Below are positions 1 through 5,916 of a stretch of 7,177 nt of DNA, piece by piece. Each line of letters opens with the position of its first letter. Position 1 is the first letter of the stretch. The DNA comes from Niveispirillum sp. GTDB lineage: Bacteria; Pseudomonadota; Alphaproteobacteria; Azospirillales; Azospirillaceae. A program made the position numbers and the translations under genes. The notes beneath the pieces are model-generated. The model was not told where the DNA came from. It searched no databases and was given only the letters and a program-made list of their open reading frames with translations. The stretch spans positions 1-7,177 of the forward strand of contig JAEMSB010000232.1 in assembly GCA_016463045.1 (NCBI GenBank). Direction: 5' to 3'.

Positions 1-1214
1 GCCTCAAAACTGGTCACCATCCAGGGCAGGTTATATTCAACCCGCGTCACCTGGATGCGGCCCTTGAAATCGGGCGCCAGTTCCGCCGCGCGGCGGGCCA
101 GATCATAGGACACGGCCACGCTGTCGCGCGCGGGCGTTCCCGCCACCGTGACATGGATCTCACCGGCCATGCGGGCGAAATGCTGAAGCGCCAGACCATC
201 CAGTGCAGCCTGCCGGCCCAGGCCCGTCCGCACATCATCCGCCGGCGCGGAGGCAGAGCGCGGCGCATCCGGCACGGCAGCAGGTGCCAACGAGGGGGCG
301 GAGGCAGGGGCGGTGGGCATCAGCGGGGGCGGGGGCGTGTCGATCTTGCCCGGCCCCTTTGCCTTGTGGAAATTCGTTGTCGTTGCGAAACGAAGCATGG
401 CGCGGTTGCCACGCTCCAATGCGGCACCGACCTGTAGCCAATCCCACGGCTTGTAATCAAAACCGATATTGATGGGGATGGACTGTTTCAGGTCATTGTC
501 CAGCGGCTCGCTCTGATAGTCGTTCGGATCATATTCAAGCTTCAGGCGCAGGCCTTCCAGCGGGGTTTGCCAGGCAACACCGCCGAAAAGCGAGACGGGG
601 CCCCGGAAAAAGTCCGTCGAGAGGGCACCACCGCCCTCTGTGAAGCCGGTGGGGCGTGTCTTAAACTTTTTGGAGATCAGGCCCAGCGGATTGCTGAACT
701 TGTTCTGGGTGCCCATATTGCCCCAGCCCATGCCGAGGGACAGGTCAAAGTCACCGAAGCTTTGATCCGCAACGATATATTCGGAACCGAAAAGACCGGT
801 GCCGGCAATATCGCGCATGCCGACAGCCACGTTCGGCCAGGTGGCGTCGCCTTCGACCAGCCGCACCTTCACGTCGATGCCGCGGTCCTTGTAGGATTGG
901 AACCCGGAGAAATCTTCGGGCCCGTAGAAGCGATTGGCGACGCTGGTATAGCGCAGGGTGGCTTCCAGCCAGGGCAGCCCCTGTACCGTGATGAAATAGC
1001 GCGAATAGGGCCAGACATAGGTGAAGCCGGCATAGGCCTGACCATCGGGTGCTGCCCGGGCAACAGGCGTCTGGATCAGGCCTGTGCCGCCGAAATCGTT
1101 CACCGTCTCCGGTGGCCGCCAGGGCAAGAAGGGATTGTTCTCCTGGGCGGCGACCGGGGCCGCCATCGCCAGAAGTGCGATGGCGGCGGTTGCCGTCCTG
1201 CCGAAGCGGAACAT
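1..1214 (-). CDS. yjbH: YjbH/GfcD-family outer-membrane protein of polysaccharide secretion (3' end outside window)
   Basis: Reading leftward from 1214 gives 404 codons without a stop, then the window ends, so the C-terminal part is missing. Residues 1-23 are a Sec signal peptide (hydrophobic core, likely cut after PVAA). Residues 39-280 carry the hallmarks of the YjbH/DUF940 family as I know it: the opening NDFGGTGLIQTP, then LPWLEATLRYT (80-90), QSYKDRGIDVKVRL (106-119), VGMRDIAGTGLFGSEY (131-146) and RLKLEYDPNDYQ (223-234), with alternating aromatic strands typical of a beta-barrel. A Pro/Ala-rich linker (about 286-328) follows, then the start of a soluble alpha/beta segment (331-404). The family acts in the outer membrane in yjb/gfc exopolysaccharide or capsule export. 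The gene starts 19 bp after the stop of the SLBB export gene, so co-transcription is very likely. A GTG two codons upstream (1220) is an alternative start; neither start has a strong Shine-Dalgarno. Family call is secure; molecular role is inferred. Confidence 0.93.
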   Translation of the reverse strand, partial: MFRFGRTATAAIALLAMAAPVAAQENNPFLPWRPPETVNDFGGTGLIQTPVARAAPDGQAYAGFTYVWPYSRYFITVQGLPWLEATLRYTSVANRFYGPEDFSGFQSYKDRGIDVKVRLVEGDATWPNVAVGMRDIAGTGLFGSEYIVADQSFGDFDLSLGMGWGNMGTQNKFSNPLGLISKKFKTRPTGFTEGGGALSTDFFRGPVSLFGGVAWQTPLEGLRLKLEYDPNDYQSEPLDNDLKQSIPINIGFDYKPWDWLQVGAALERGNRAMLRFATTTNFHKAKGPGKIDTPPPPLMPTAPASAPSLAPAAVPDAPRSASAPADDVRTGLGRQAALDGLALQHFARMAGEIHVTVAGTPARDSVAVSYDLARRAAELAPDFKGRIQVTRVEYNLPWMVTSFE

Positions 1215-1233
1215 GGTCACGATTCTATCCGCC

Positions 1234-4182
1234 TCAGTTCCGGGAAATCACGGCCAGCGAGGCCGCCGACAAGGCCAGGTCGCTCAACAGGCCCACGACC
1301 GTGCGGGTCATGGTCAGGAAGTTGAACGGCTGCGGGTCACGTGGCACCACAATGGTTGCCCCCGGCGGGATCGGTACGCTGCCGTCGCTGAACCGGCCCA
1401 GGCTCAGCGGTTCGGACTCGCCGTTGGGGTAGATCACGAACGCATCGGACTCTTCCGCCGCCGAGGTGACGCCACCGGCCATCTTGATATAGTCACGAGC
1501 CGATTTACCGCTCTTGAACATCACCGAACCGGCATTCAGAACCTCGCCGGAAACTGTCACATGCGAGGGCCGCTTGGGAATGATCAGCTCATCACCCGGT
1601 TCCAGCACGAAATCCATTTCCGGGCGCGCGGCAAGCACGGTGGGATCAACCTCTACCACAACGCGGCCCACGGCCTTCGTCGCCTTCAGGCTGGCGATCA
1701 GGTTCTGCAGGAATGGCAGGGCCTGACGGGCCTGCTCGGCTTCCTGCCCAGACGCGCTGGCCATGACGCTGGGAATGGACTGTTCCAGTTCCAGGGCGGC
1801 GCGGCGGAAACCGGCCTCCTCGGCTTCGCGCACGCGTTCACGCGTGAAAACGGCGCCATAGGGGAACGCTTCGGCAGTCAGCCCATCAACACGGCGCAGC
1901 AGATCAGACAGACGCTCGCCACGCTTGATGTCATAGCGGCCAGGACGCATCACCTCGCCAGTGACCTTGACGACGCCCACCTCACGCTTGGCAACCCGGG
2001 CCGAAATGCGGACCACATCACCGGGATTGAGGGTGGACTGATTAAGCTGGCGCAGGCTCATGTCCGCCGTGCGCTCGCCCTGGACATTGGTCATCTCCAC
2101 GGCATCGGAATCAGCGTCCAGGGTCACGCCCCCAACGGCCTTCAGCACCGTGTCGGCCTTGGCACCCGGCACAACGGGATAGACGCCGGGGAAGCGAACC
2201 TCGCCCTCGATGGAAATTGCATATTCCAGCAGGAAGGGCAGCAGGTCGGGATGACGGTGGAAAATTCGCGGGCAGGACCGGATATCGATCACGGACGTAT
2301 CCGCCAACTGGCGGGAGCCGGTGCGCATCGCTACGGAATAGCGCTGCTGCAGACCTTCAGAGGCCAGGGAAGCCAGAGTCTGGAGGCCACCGCACTCCAC
2401 ATCGGATTCGACCAGACGCACACCAGCGGGATTGGTCGGGTCCTGGTAGGTCCCGATCAGGCGGCGGGGGCGACCGGTACCGTCACTGTCCCGCCCATCC
2501 TGGATCTCGTCGCGAGGGGTGTATTGCTGGCGGTCACGGTCCTGCTGGTAGGCCTCATAGGCGTCGAAGCCCGTGCCGGCGGCAGCCTCCCGCGTGCGTC
2601 GGGTCTGTGAGCGCTGCTGACCCGACTGGCGCGTGGCCGCATCCTCTGTAGGCAACGGGGCGGCACCGGCCATGGCCAGCTTCTCACCGGTGATGGTGCG
2701 GTCAACGGCCAGCTTCACGCTGGGCGGTTGTTCCCCACGCAATACGGCCTGAACGTCAGCGGAACCCAGATAGCGGATATCCGCCTGGCTGAGCACGATG
2801 ACGCGGTCACGTTCCCGCAGCGTCACATTCATGGAGCCATCCATAACGCGCTGCAGATCGACCGGCACATAGCGGCGCTGCCGCGTCACGGGATCTTCAG
2901 TATCGATGACGGCCAGGGGCAGATAGGGATTGGCCGACAGGACATAAGGATCGCTCAGCACATCCCGCAGCGTCTTGGATTCGGTCAGGCCGCGGCCACC
3001 CGGCATCTCCGCTGCACCCTCCAAGGCAAACGCATCGCGCGGCAAATCCACCGAGACGATGTCACCGGCCAGGACCTTGGCGCTGGCAGCGGCGTTGCGG
3101 ACCACCTGATTACGACCGGATTTGTCCAGACGCAGGATATCGATGCGATTGCCCCGGGCACGCTGCGCACCACCGGCCAGTTGCAGCACGGCGGACAGAC
3201 CGGCCTGATCGGATTTCAGCTCATAAATGCCGGGGCGGACGACATCACCCTGCACGGCGACGGTTTCACCGATGGCAGGAACAATGATCTGGTCACCATC
3301 CTGAAGCCGCAGATCATTCAGCGCGCGGCTGCCTAGCAGCACATCGTAAAGGTCGACCGTGATCGTCCGGTCGCCACGCAGAATCTTCAGCGACCGCAGC
3401 GAACCCGACTTCTGGATACCGTCAGCCTGTGACAAAGCATCGACGAGGCTGGAGAAGCTGGTCAGCGTGTAGCGTCCAGGGGCGCGAACCTCGCCCGTCA
3501 CCAGAACACCGATGGAGCGCACCGACCCGACGGAAATGAAGACATTGGTCTGGATGAACGCGGCCTGGGCCTGGGCCGTCAGATCCTCGCGGAACTCCCC
3601 AAAACGGCGACCAGCGGCGGCAACCGGGACCATGTTGGGCAGTACGATGCGGCCTTCGCGGTCAACCCGCACGCTGGTCGTGCTGTTGACCTGGCCGCGC
3701 AATGTCACAACCAGTTCGTCACCGATGCCCAGGACATAGTCATCGGGCACCGACCCGTTCAGCAGGGCCGTGGTGGTCAGGCGCCGCTCATTGCGCAGAT
3801 CATAGCCAAACTGTTCCAGGCGCTTACCCGCACGCTGGCTATACTGCCGTTCCAGAGGCGAGGGGTGCTGCTGCTGGGCGCTGTCCGCAAAGGCGGGGTC
3901 CATCGGGTCGCGCGGATCAAACTGCGTCTGGCCGGAAGGCGAATTCAGATAATTGTCACTGCCACCCCCGGACCGCGCACGGTCCAGCTGGCTGGTGGCA
4001 TTCTGCGGATTGTTACCACGTTGCCCGAACTGGCTTTGCAGATTGCGAAGGTCGATGGCCCCGTCGGGCAACTCAATGGTCTGGGCAGCGGCGGGCATCA
4101 CAGCACTGACAAGCAGGGCTGCACATGCTAGACCGACCTGCAAGTGCCGCCCACTGACGGCGCCCTTGAACACACGACGCAT
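1234..4182 (-). CDS. Multi-SLBB polysaccharide export protein (Wza/OtnA-like, 982 aa)
   Basis: Residues 1-33 form a Sec signal peptide ending PAAA before Gln34; there is no usable lipobox, unlike the Wza lipoprotein. A Gln/Asn-rich linker (about 50-115) leads to a Poly_export domain (about 145-225, opening DDYVLGIGDELVVTLRG). SLBB beta-grasp repeats with the core G-E/D-V-x-x-P-G-x-Y occur at 226-240, 308-322, 656-670 and 738-752; a diverged fifth is at 875-889 and a degenerate possible sixth near 385-409. Residues 510-575 are a charged Arg/Gln/Asp-rich, probably disordered insert. Cys597 and Cys637 could form a periplasmic disulphide. The last 28 residues are a hydrophobic or amphipathic helix, comparable in place to the membrane-spanning C-terminal helix of Wza. 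It is about 2.5 times longer than Wza and resembles the long OtnA/WbfF type. Likely role: periplasm-to-outer-membrane channel for polysaccharide. The start at 4182 is chosen because GGAG lies 6 nt upstream; an in-frame ATG at 4194 would add four residues. Confidence 0.93.
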   Translation of the reverse strand: MRRVFKGAVSGRHLQVGLACAALLVSAVMPAAAQTIELPDGAIDLRNLQSQFGQRGNNPQNATSQLDRARSGGGSDNYLNSPSGQTQFDPRDPMDPAFADSAQQQHPSPLERQYSQRAGKRLEQFGYDLRNERRLTTTALLNGSVPDDYVLGIGDELVVTLRGQVNSTTSVRVDREGRIVLPNMVPVAAAGRRFGEFREDLTAQAQAAFIQTNVFISVGSVRSIGVLVTGEVRAPGRYTLTSFSSLVDALSQADGIQKSGSLRSLKILRGDRTITVDLYDVLLGSRALNDLRLQDGDQIIVPAIGETVAVQGDVVRPGIYELKSDQAGLSAVLQLAGGAQRARGNRIDILRLDKSGRNQVVRNAAASAKVLAGDIVSVDLPRDAFALEGAAEMPGGRGLTESKTLRDVLSDPYVLSANPYLPLAVIDTEDPVTRQRRYVPVDLQRVMDGSMNVTLRERDRVIVLSQADIRYLGSADVQAVLRGEQPPSVKLAVDRTITGEKLAMAGAAPLPTEDAATRQSGQQRSQTRRTREAAAGTGFDAYEAYQQDRDRQQYTPRDEIQDGRDSDGTGRPRRLIGTYQDPTNPAGVRLVESDVECGGLQTLASLASEGLQQRYSVAMRTGSRQLADTSVIDIRSCPRIFHRHPDLLPFLLEYAISIEGEVRFPGVYPVVPGAKADTVLKAVGGVTLDADSDAVEMTNVQGERTADMSLRQLNQSTLNPGDVVRISARVAKREVGVVKVTGEVMRPGRYDIKRGERLSDLLRRVDGLTAEAFPYGAVFTRERVREAEEAGFRRAALELEQSIPSVMASASGQEAEQARQALPFLQNLIASLKATKAVGRVVVEVDPTVLAARPEMDFVLEPGDELIIPKRPSHVTVSGEVLNAGSVMFKSGKSARDYIKMAGGVTSAAEESDAFVIYPNGESEPLSLGRFSDGSVPIPPGATIVVPRDPQPFNFLTMTRTVVGLLSDLALSAASLAVISRN
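4106..4134 (+). promoter_or_regulatory. Candidate promoter for the yjbF-like gene, inside the export gene's signal-peptide region
   Basis: CTGACA (4106-4111, five of six matches to the sigma70 -35 box), a 17-bp spacer, and TAGACC (4129-4134, three of six) preceded by an extended -10 TG. Transcription would begin near 4141, about 50 nt before the ATG at 4193. It lies inside the oppositely oriented coding sequence because the two genes leave no intergenic room. The -10 is poor and this is inference from spacing only. Confidence 0.25.
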
Positions 4183-4188
4183 CGAGTT

Positions 4189-4192
4189 CTCC
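4189..4192 (-). promoter_or_regulatory. Ribosome binding site of the SLBB export gene
   Basis: GGAG on the minus strand, 6 nt before the ATG at 4182, decides the start in favour of 4182 over the in-frame ATG at 4194. The site directly abuts the plus-strand ATG of the yjbF-like gene at 4193. Confidence 0.7.
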
Positions 4193-4900
4193 ATGACACT
4201 TCCCAAAAGCGATTCCAAAGGCCACGCGACGCTGCTGAACCGTCGCCAATGCCTGGGTGCGATCGCCACCACGCTGCTGCCGACAACTGTCCTGACGGCA
4301 TGCGGAGACCTGGGTAACACTGAATCTCCGTACTGGGCAACTGTGGCGGCGGTGGGGGGCATTGGCGGAAAGGCACCGGTGACGCGCGCGCAGGCCGATG
4401 CCCTGCCCTACGCCTCGATCCTGGCCTGGCTGGAAGACAGCAGCGAGGCCTTCATGGTGCTGGGAGAAATCGGCGGAAATGGGGCACTCTATTATTACAG
4501 CCAGACCCGCCAGGTGTTGGTGACGCGCGGCCCCTTCCTGATACAGACGGTGGGGTTACCCGGCGATCTGTCGCGCACATCCTTTCCCCAGGATACGATT
4601 CCGGATCTGCGCACACTGGTCGGAAAGGAATATCTCCGCCATGTCGATATCCAGGCAGCAGGCCTGTTTGATATCGCCGTGAAGGGCCGTTTCAGCGACC
4701 TTGGCACGGAAAAGGTCACAATTCTGGAACGCGACTTCACCCTCACTCATCTGCGCGAGGATGTGGTGATGACGGGCATGAAGCCCTTCAGCAATGATTA
4801 CTGGATTGAGGCATCGACCGGCTTCTGCTGGAAGACCCGTCAGCATATCCATGACCGCACAGAGGCGGTGAATATCGAGATCATCAAGCCGGCGGCGTGA
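4193..4900 (+). CDS. yjbF: YjbF/GfcB-family capsule/exopolysaccharide lipoprotein
   Basis: 235 residues. The N-terminus carries an arginine pair in a Tat-like setting (NRRQCLG, 16-22), a hydrophobic stretch, and a lipobox LTAC with the acylated Cys at 37, so the product should be a lipoprotein. Family features recognised: LVTRGPFLIQTVGLP (109-123), the hydrophobic-aromatic middle part (150-185), and the C-terminal YWIEASTGFCWKTRQ (203-217) followed by IEIIKPA, matching the YjbF/GfcB (DUF2886) ending where a conserved Trp/Tyr strand and 'LLKP'-like terminus are usual. The family belongs to yjbEFGH / gfcABCDE operons and is needed for group 4 capsule or colanic-like exopolysaccharide in enterobacteria; its exact biochemistry is not known. 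The gene is flipped relative to its neighbours: divergent from the export gene (start codons 10 bp apart) and convergent with the yjbE-like gene. The ATG at 4193 is the only normal start before the lipobox, yet no Shine-Dalgarno precedes it, so poor or leaderless-type initiation is possible. Confidence 0.88.
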   Translation: MTLPKSDSKGHATLLNRRQCLGAIATTLLPTTVLTACGDLGNTESPYWATVAAVGGIGGKAPVTRAQADALPYASILAWLEDSSEAFMVLGEIGGNGALYYYSQTRQVLVTRGPFLIQTVGLPGDLSRTSFPQDTIPDLRTLVGKEYLRHVDIQAAGLFDIAVKGRFSDLGTEKVTILERDFTLTHLREDVVMTGMKPFSNDYWIEASTGFCWKTRQHIHDRTEAVNIEIIKPAA

Positions 4901-5023
4901 TCTTCAGGGCTATGACCAGCTAACAACAGACAGCGCTGGCGGTGATCCCCGCGCTGCACCCACGGGCGCGGTGATGTTGCGGACAAGCAGCGCTGGCCAG
5001 GAGTAGGCAACGCCAAACAAGGC

Positions 5024-5043
5024 TTCGGCCCCTGCGGGCCGGA
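5024..5043. other. GC-rich hairpin in the convergent gap, possible second terminator
   Basis: An 8-bp stem (5024-5031 with 5036-5043, one G-U pair) closes a CTGC tetraloop, core CGGCCC/GGGCCG. No T run follows on the plus strand; on the minus strand a short T-rich stretch follows (TTGTTTGG). It might help end transcription of the yjbF-like gene, which has no other visible terminator, but the lack of a U tract makes this weak. Confidence 0.3.
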
Positions 5044-5082
5044 TGCGGCATGTCCCACGGCCCCTTGGCAGCAAACAGGACA

Positions 5083-5118
5083 AACAAGAAAAGGACCCCC
5101 GGAATGATCCAGGGGTCC
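5083..5118 (-). terminator. Rho-independent terminator of the yjbE-like gene
   Basis: On the minus strand a 7-bp perfect stem (GGACCCC at 5118-5112 pairing with GGGGTCC at 5099-5093) encloses one mismatch and a further 3-bp stem with a four-base loop (5110-5101). It is followed at once by TTTTCTTGTTT (5092-5082). It starts 37 bp after the yjbE-like stop codon. This is a textbook intrinsic terminator and shows that the small gene is a separate transcription unit. Confidence 0.85.
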
Positions 5119-5155
5119 AGTTCTATAAGCCCACAGCCTGCTGGTACGGACCCGA

Positions 5156-5485
5156 TCAGCGGGTCGACGTCGCCGTGCGCGTGCTGGTGCTGGTGCTGGT
5201 CGGCGTGGTCTGGGTGCCAGGACCCGGACCCGGGCCGGGACCCGGCTGCTCTTCGTCACCACCACCGGAAGCGGCAGCCACAACGCCAGCAACGGCGACG
5301 GCGCCGACAACAGCAACGGTGCCCAGGGAACCCAGGGCGACGCCGGAGGCGCCCGCACCAGCGGCGGAGCCGGTGGCGGTCGGAGCAGCCGCCGGCGCGG
5401 CGCCGGAAGTGCTCTGTGCGTTAGCGATGCTCGGGGCTGCGCCCAGCGCGATGGCGAACGTCAGAGCCAGGAGTTCCTTTTTCAT
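5156..5485 (-). CDS. yjbE: YjbE/GfcA-like small exported protein with Thr/Ser-rich tail
   Basis: 109 residues. Residues 1-23 are a signal peptide (MKKE..., hydrophobic core, ANA cleavage site). An Ala/Thr/Gly/Ser-rich part (24-47) leads to a hydrophobic Gly/Ala/Val segment (48-72, containing TVAVVGAVAVAGVVA), then SGGGDEE, a Pro-Gly repeat (81-90) and a Thr/Ser/Arg tail ending TSTR. The same order (signal, Ala/Gly/Val helix, GGGD, Thr-rich tail ending in Arg or Gln) is seen in enterobacterial YjbE and GfcA, small proteins encoded first in exopolysaccharide/capsule operons. Composition is simple, so the match rests on architecture and neighbourhood more than on residue identity. GGGGAA stands about 7 nt before the ATG, a good ribosome site. 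It is a single-gene unit with its own terminator, lying downstream of and facing the yjbF-like gene. Role in the polymer pathway is unknown; a small envelope factor is likely. Confidence 0.8.
   Translation of the reverse strand: MKKELLALTFAIALGAAPSIANAQSTSGAAPAAAPTATGSAAGAGASGVALGSLGTVAVVGAVAVAGVVAAASGGGDEEQPGPGPGPGPGTQTTPTSTSTSTRTATSTR
5181..5200. repeat. Short tandem repeat, GTGCTG x3.3, in the yjbE-like tail
   Basis: Three and a third copies of the 6-mer GTGCTG (plus-strand reading) encode the alternating Thr-Ser part of the C-terminal tail. The unit is a multiple of three, so copy-number change would lengthen or shorten the tail without shifting frame. Confidence 0.7.
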
Positions 5486-5571
5486 TGGTAAATTCCCCAG
5501 AGGTTGGACCGATGTGCCTTATACCACTTCTTTTTCGCGTTGCGAGAGGCTTCTTGCGTGTGGCTGGGTCC

Positions 5572-5599
5572 AAAATACCATCATGATCCGCCGCATCAA
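5572..5599 (-). promoter_or_regulatory. Candidate sigma70 promoter of the yjbE-like gene
   Basis: On the minus strand TTGATG (5599-5594, four of six) and TATTTT (5577-5572, four of six) are 16 bp apart. Transcription would start near 5565, leaving a leader of about 80 nt before the ATG at 5485. Assigned by pattern only. Confidence 0.3.
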
Positions 5600-5768
5600 G
5601 ACATTCCTGTCGCCCCAACTTCACGGCCGACCTTGCGATCTACCGCGATGCGATCAAGTATAATCCTTTAATACCAATAATTTATGACAGGATATCGAGC
5701 CTGCGGCGCCTCCGCTGCCGATCACGCCCATGCCATCAGGACAGGTGGCTTACCGCGAAATGGCGAGT

Positions 5769-5792
5769 GTTGCGGCACCGCAACGGCGCAAC
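5769..5792. promoter_or_regulatory. Inverted repeat, candidate operator, with an extra half-site
   Basis: GTTGCGG (5769-5775), two bases, CCGCAAC (5778-5784) is a perfect 7-bp inverted repeat; GCGCAAC (5786-5792) repeats the right arm almost exactly straight after. A compact dyad plus spare half-site is more typical of a protein-binding site than of a terminator (the loop would be only two bases). It lies 125-150 bp before the 165-residue gene. The binding protein is not known. Confidence 0.35.
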
Positions 5793-5866
5793 GTCATAGA
5801 AGCTTTGTTCGAATGACCCGGAAATACTCAGGTAAAGCCGCAGATAGACGATAATGCATTTCCCGC

Positions 5867-5894
5867 TTTGCAGACCGGCGATTCGGTTTATACC
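5867..5894 (+). promoter_or_regulatory. Candidate promoter of the 165-residue gene
   Basis: TTTGCA (5867-5872) and TATACC (5889-5894) are 16 bp apart, each four of six to consensus. The start of transcription would be near 5901, giving a very short leader that still includes the GGAGG at 5902-5906. The TATAAT at 5659-5664 is an alternative, giving a leader of about 250 nt. Confidence 0.25.
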
Positions 5895-5916
5895 TTTTGG
5901 TGGAGGTATCTTTCGG

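Larger units (their letters stand above)
5486..5916. other. 431-bp divergent regulatory gap
   Basis: Between the leftward yjbE-like gene and the rightward 165-residue gene I see no convincing coding sequence. It contains an AT-rich patch (5655-5690) that stands out from the GC-rich surroundings and includes a perfect TATAAT (5659-5664) without a good -35 at the right distance, candidate promoters for both flanking genes, and an inverted repeat at 5769-5784. Its length and AT-rich patch fit a control region, or the remnant of a lost gene. Confidence 0.6.

Noticed and set aside
567..1325. Plus-strand open frame of 252 codons opposite yjbH
   Set aside because: It lies wholly against the recognised yjbH gene and its operon partner; composition looks non-native.
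1084..2610. Long plus-strand open frame (508 codons) opposite the export gene
   Set aside because: It is the antisense shadow of a firmly identified SLBB gene; its translation is His/Gly/Gln-rich without recognisable domains, as expected in GC-rich antisense frames.
2728..3336. Plus-strand open frame of 202 codons opposite the export gene
   Set aside because: Same antisense frame effect; no ribosome site or family features, and the opposite strand is clearly coding.
3953..4192. Longer N-terminus for the yjbF-like protein
   Set aside because: It would put the lipoprotein signal more than 100 residues inside the protein and overlap the export gene's signal region.
4106..4235. Sigma70 promoter for the export gene inside the yjbF-like gene
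   Set aside because: I looked upstream of 4182 on the minus strand; the best TTGNNN words lack an acceptable -10 at 16-18 bp, so no site is reported.
4183..4362. Longer N-terminus for the export protein, starting up to 4362
   Set aside because: The added residues lack any signal-like character and would bury the clear signal peptide that begins at 4182; the ribosome site at 4189-4192 supports the shorter form.
4840..5358. Minus-strand open frame of 172 codons over the convergent gap
   Set aside because: It crosses the intrinsic terminator at 5083-5118 and overlaps the yjbE-like gene in another frame; composition is Pro/Ala/Arg shadow-like.
5043..5663. Plus-strand open frame of 206 codons opposite the yjbE-like gene
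   Set aside because: The minus-strand gene has signal peptide, ribosome site and terminator; the plus frame is low-complexity antisense.
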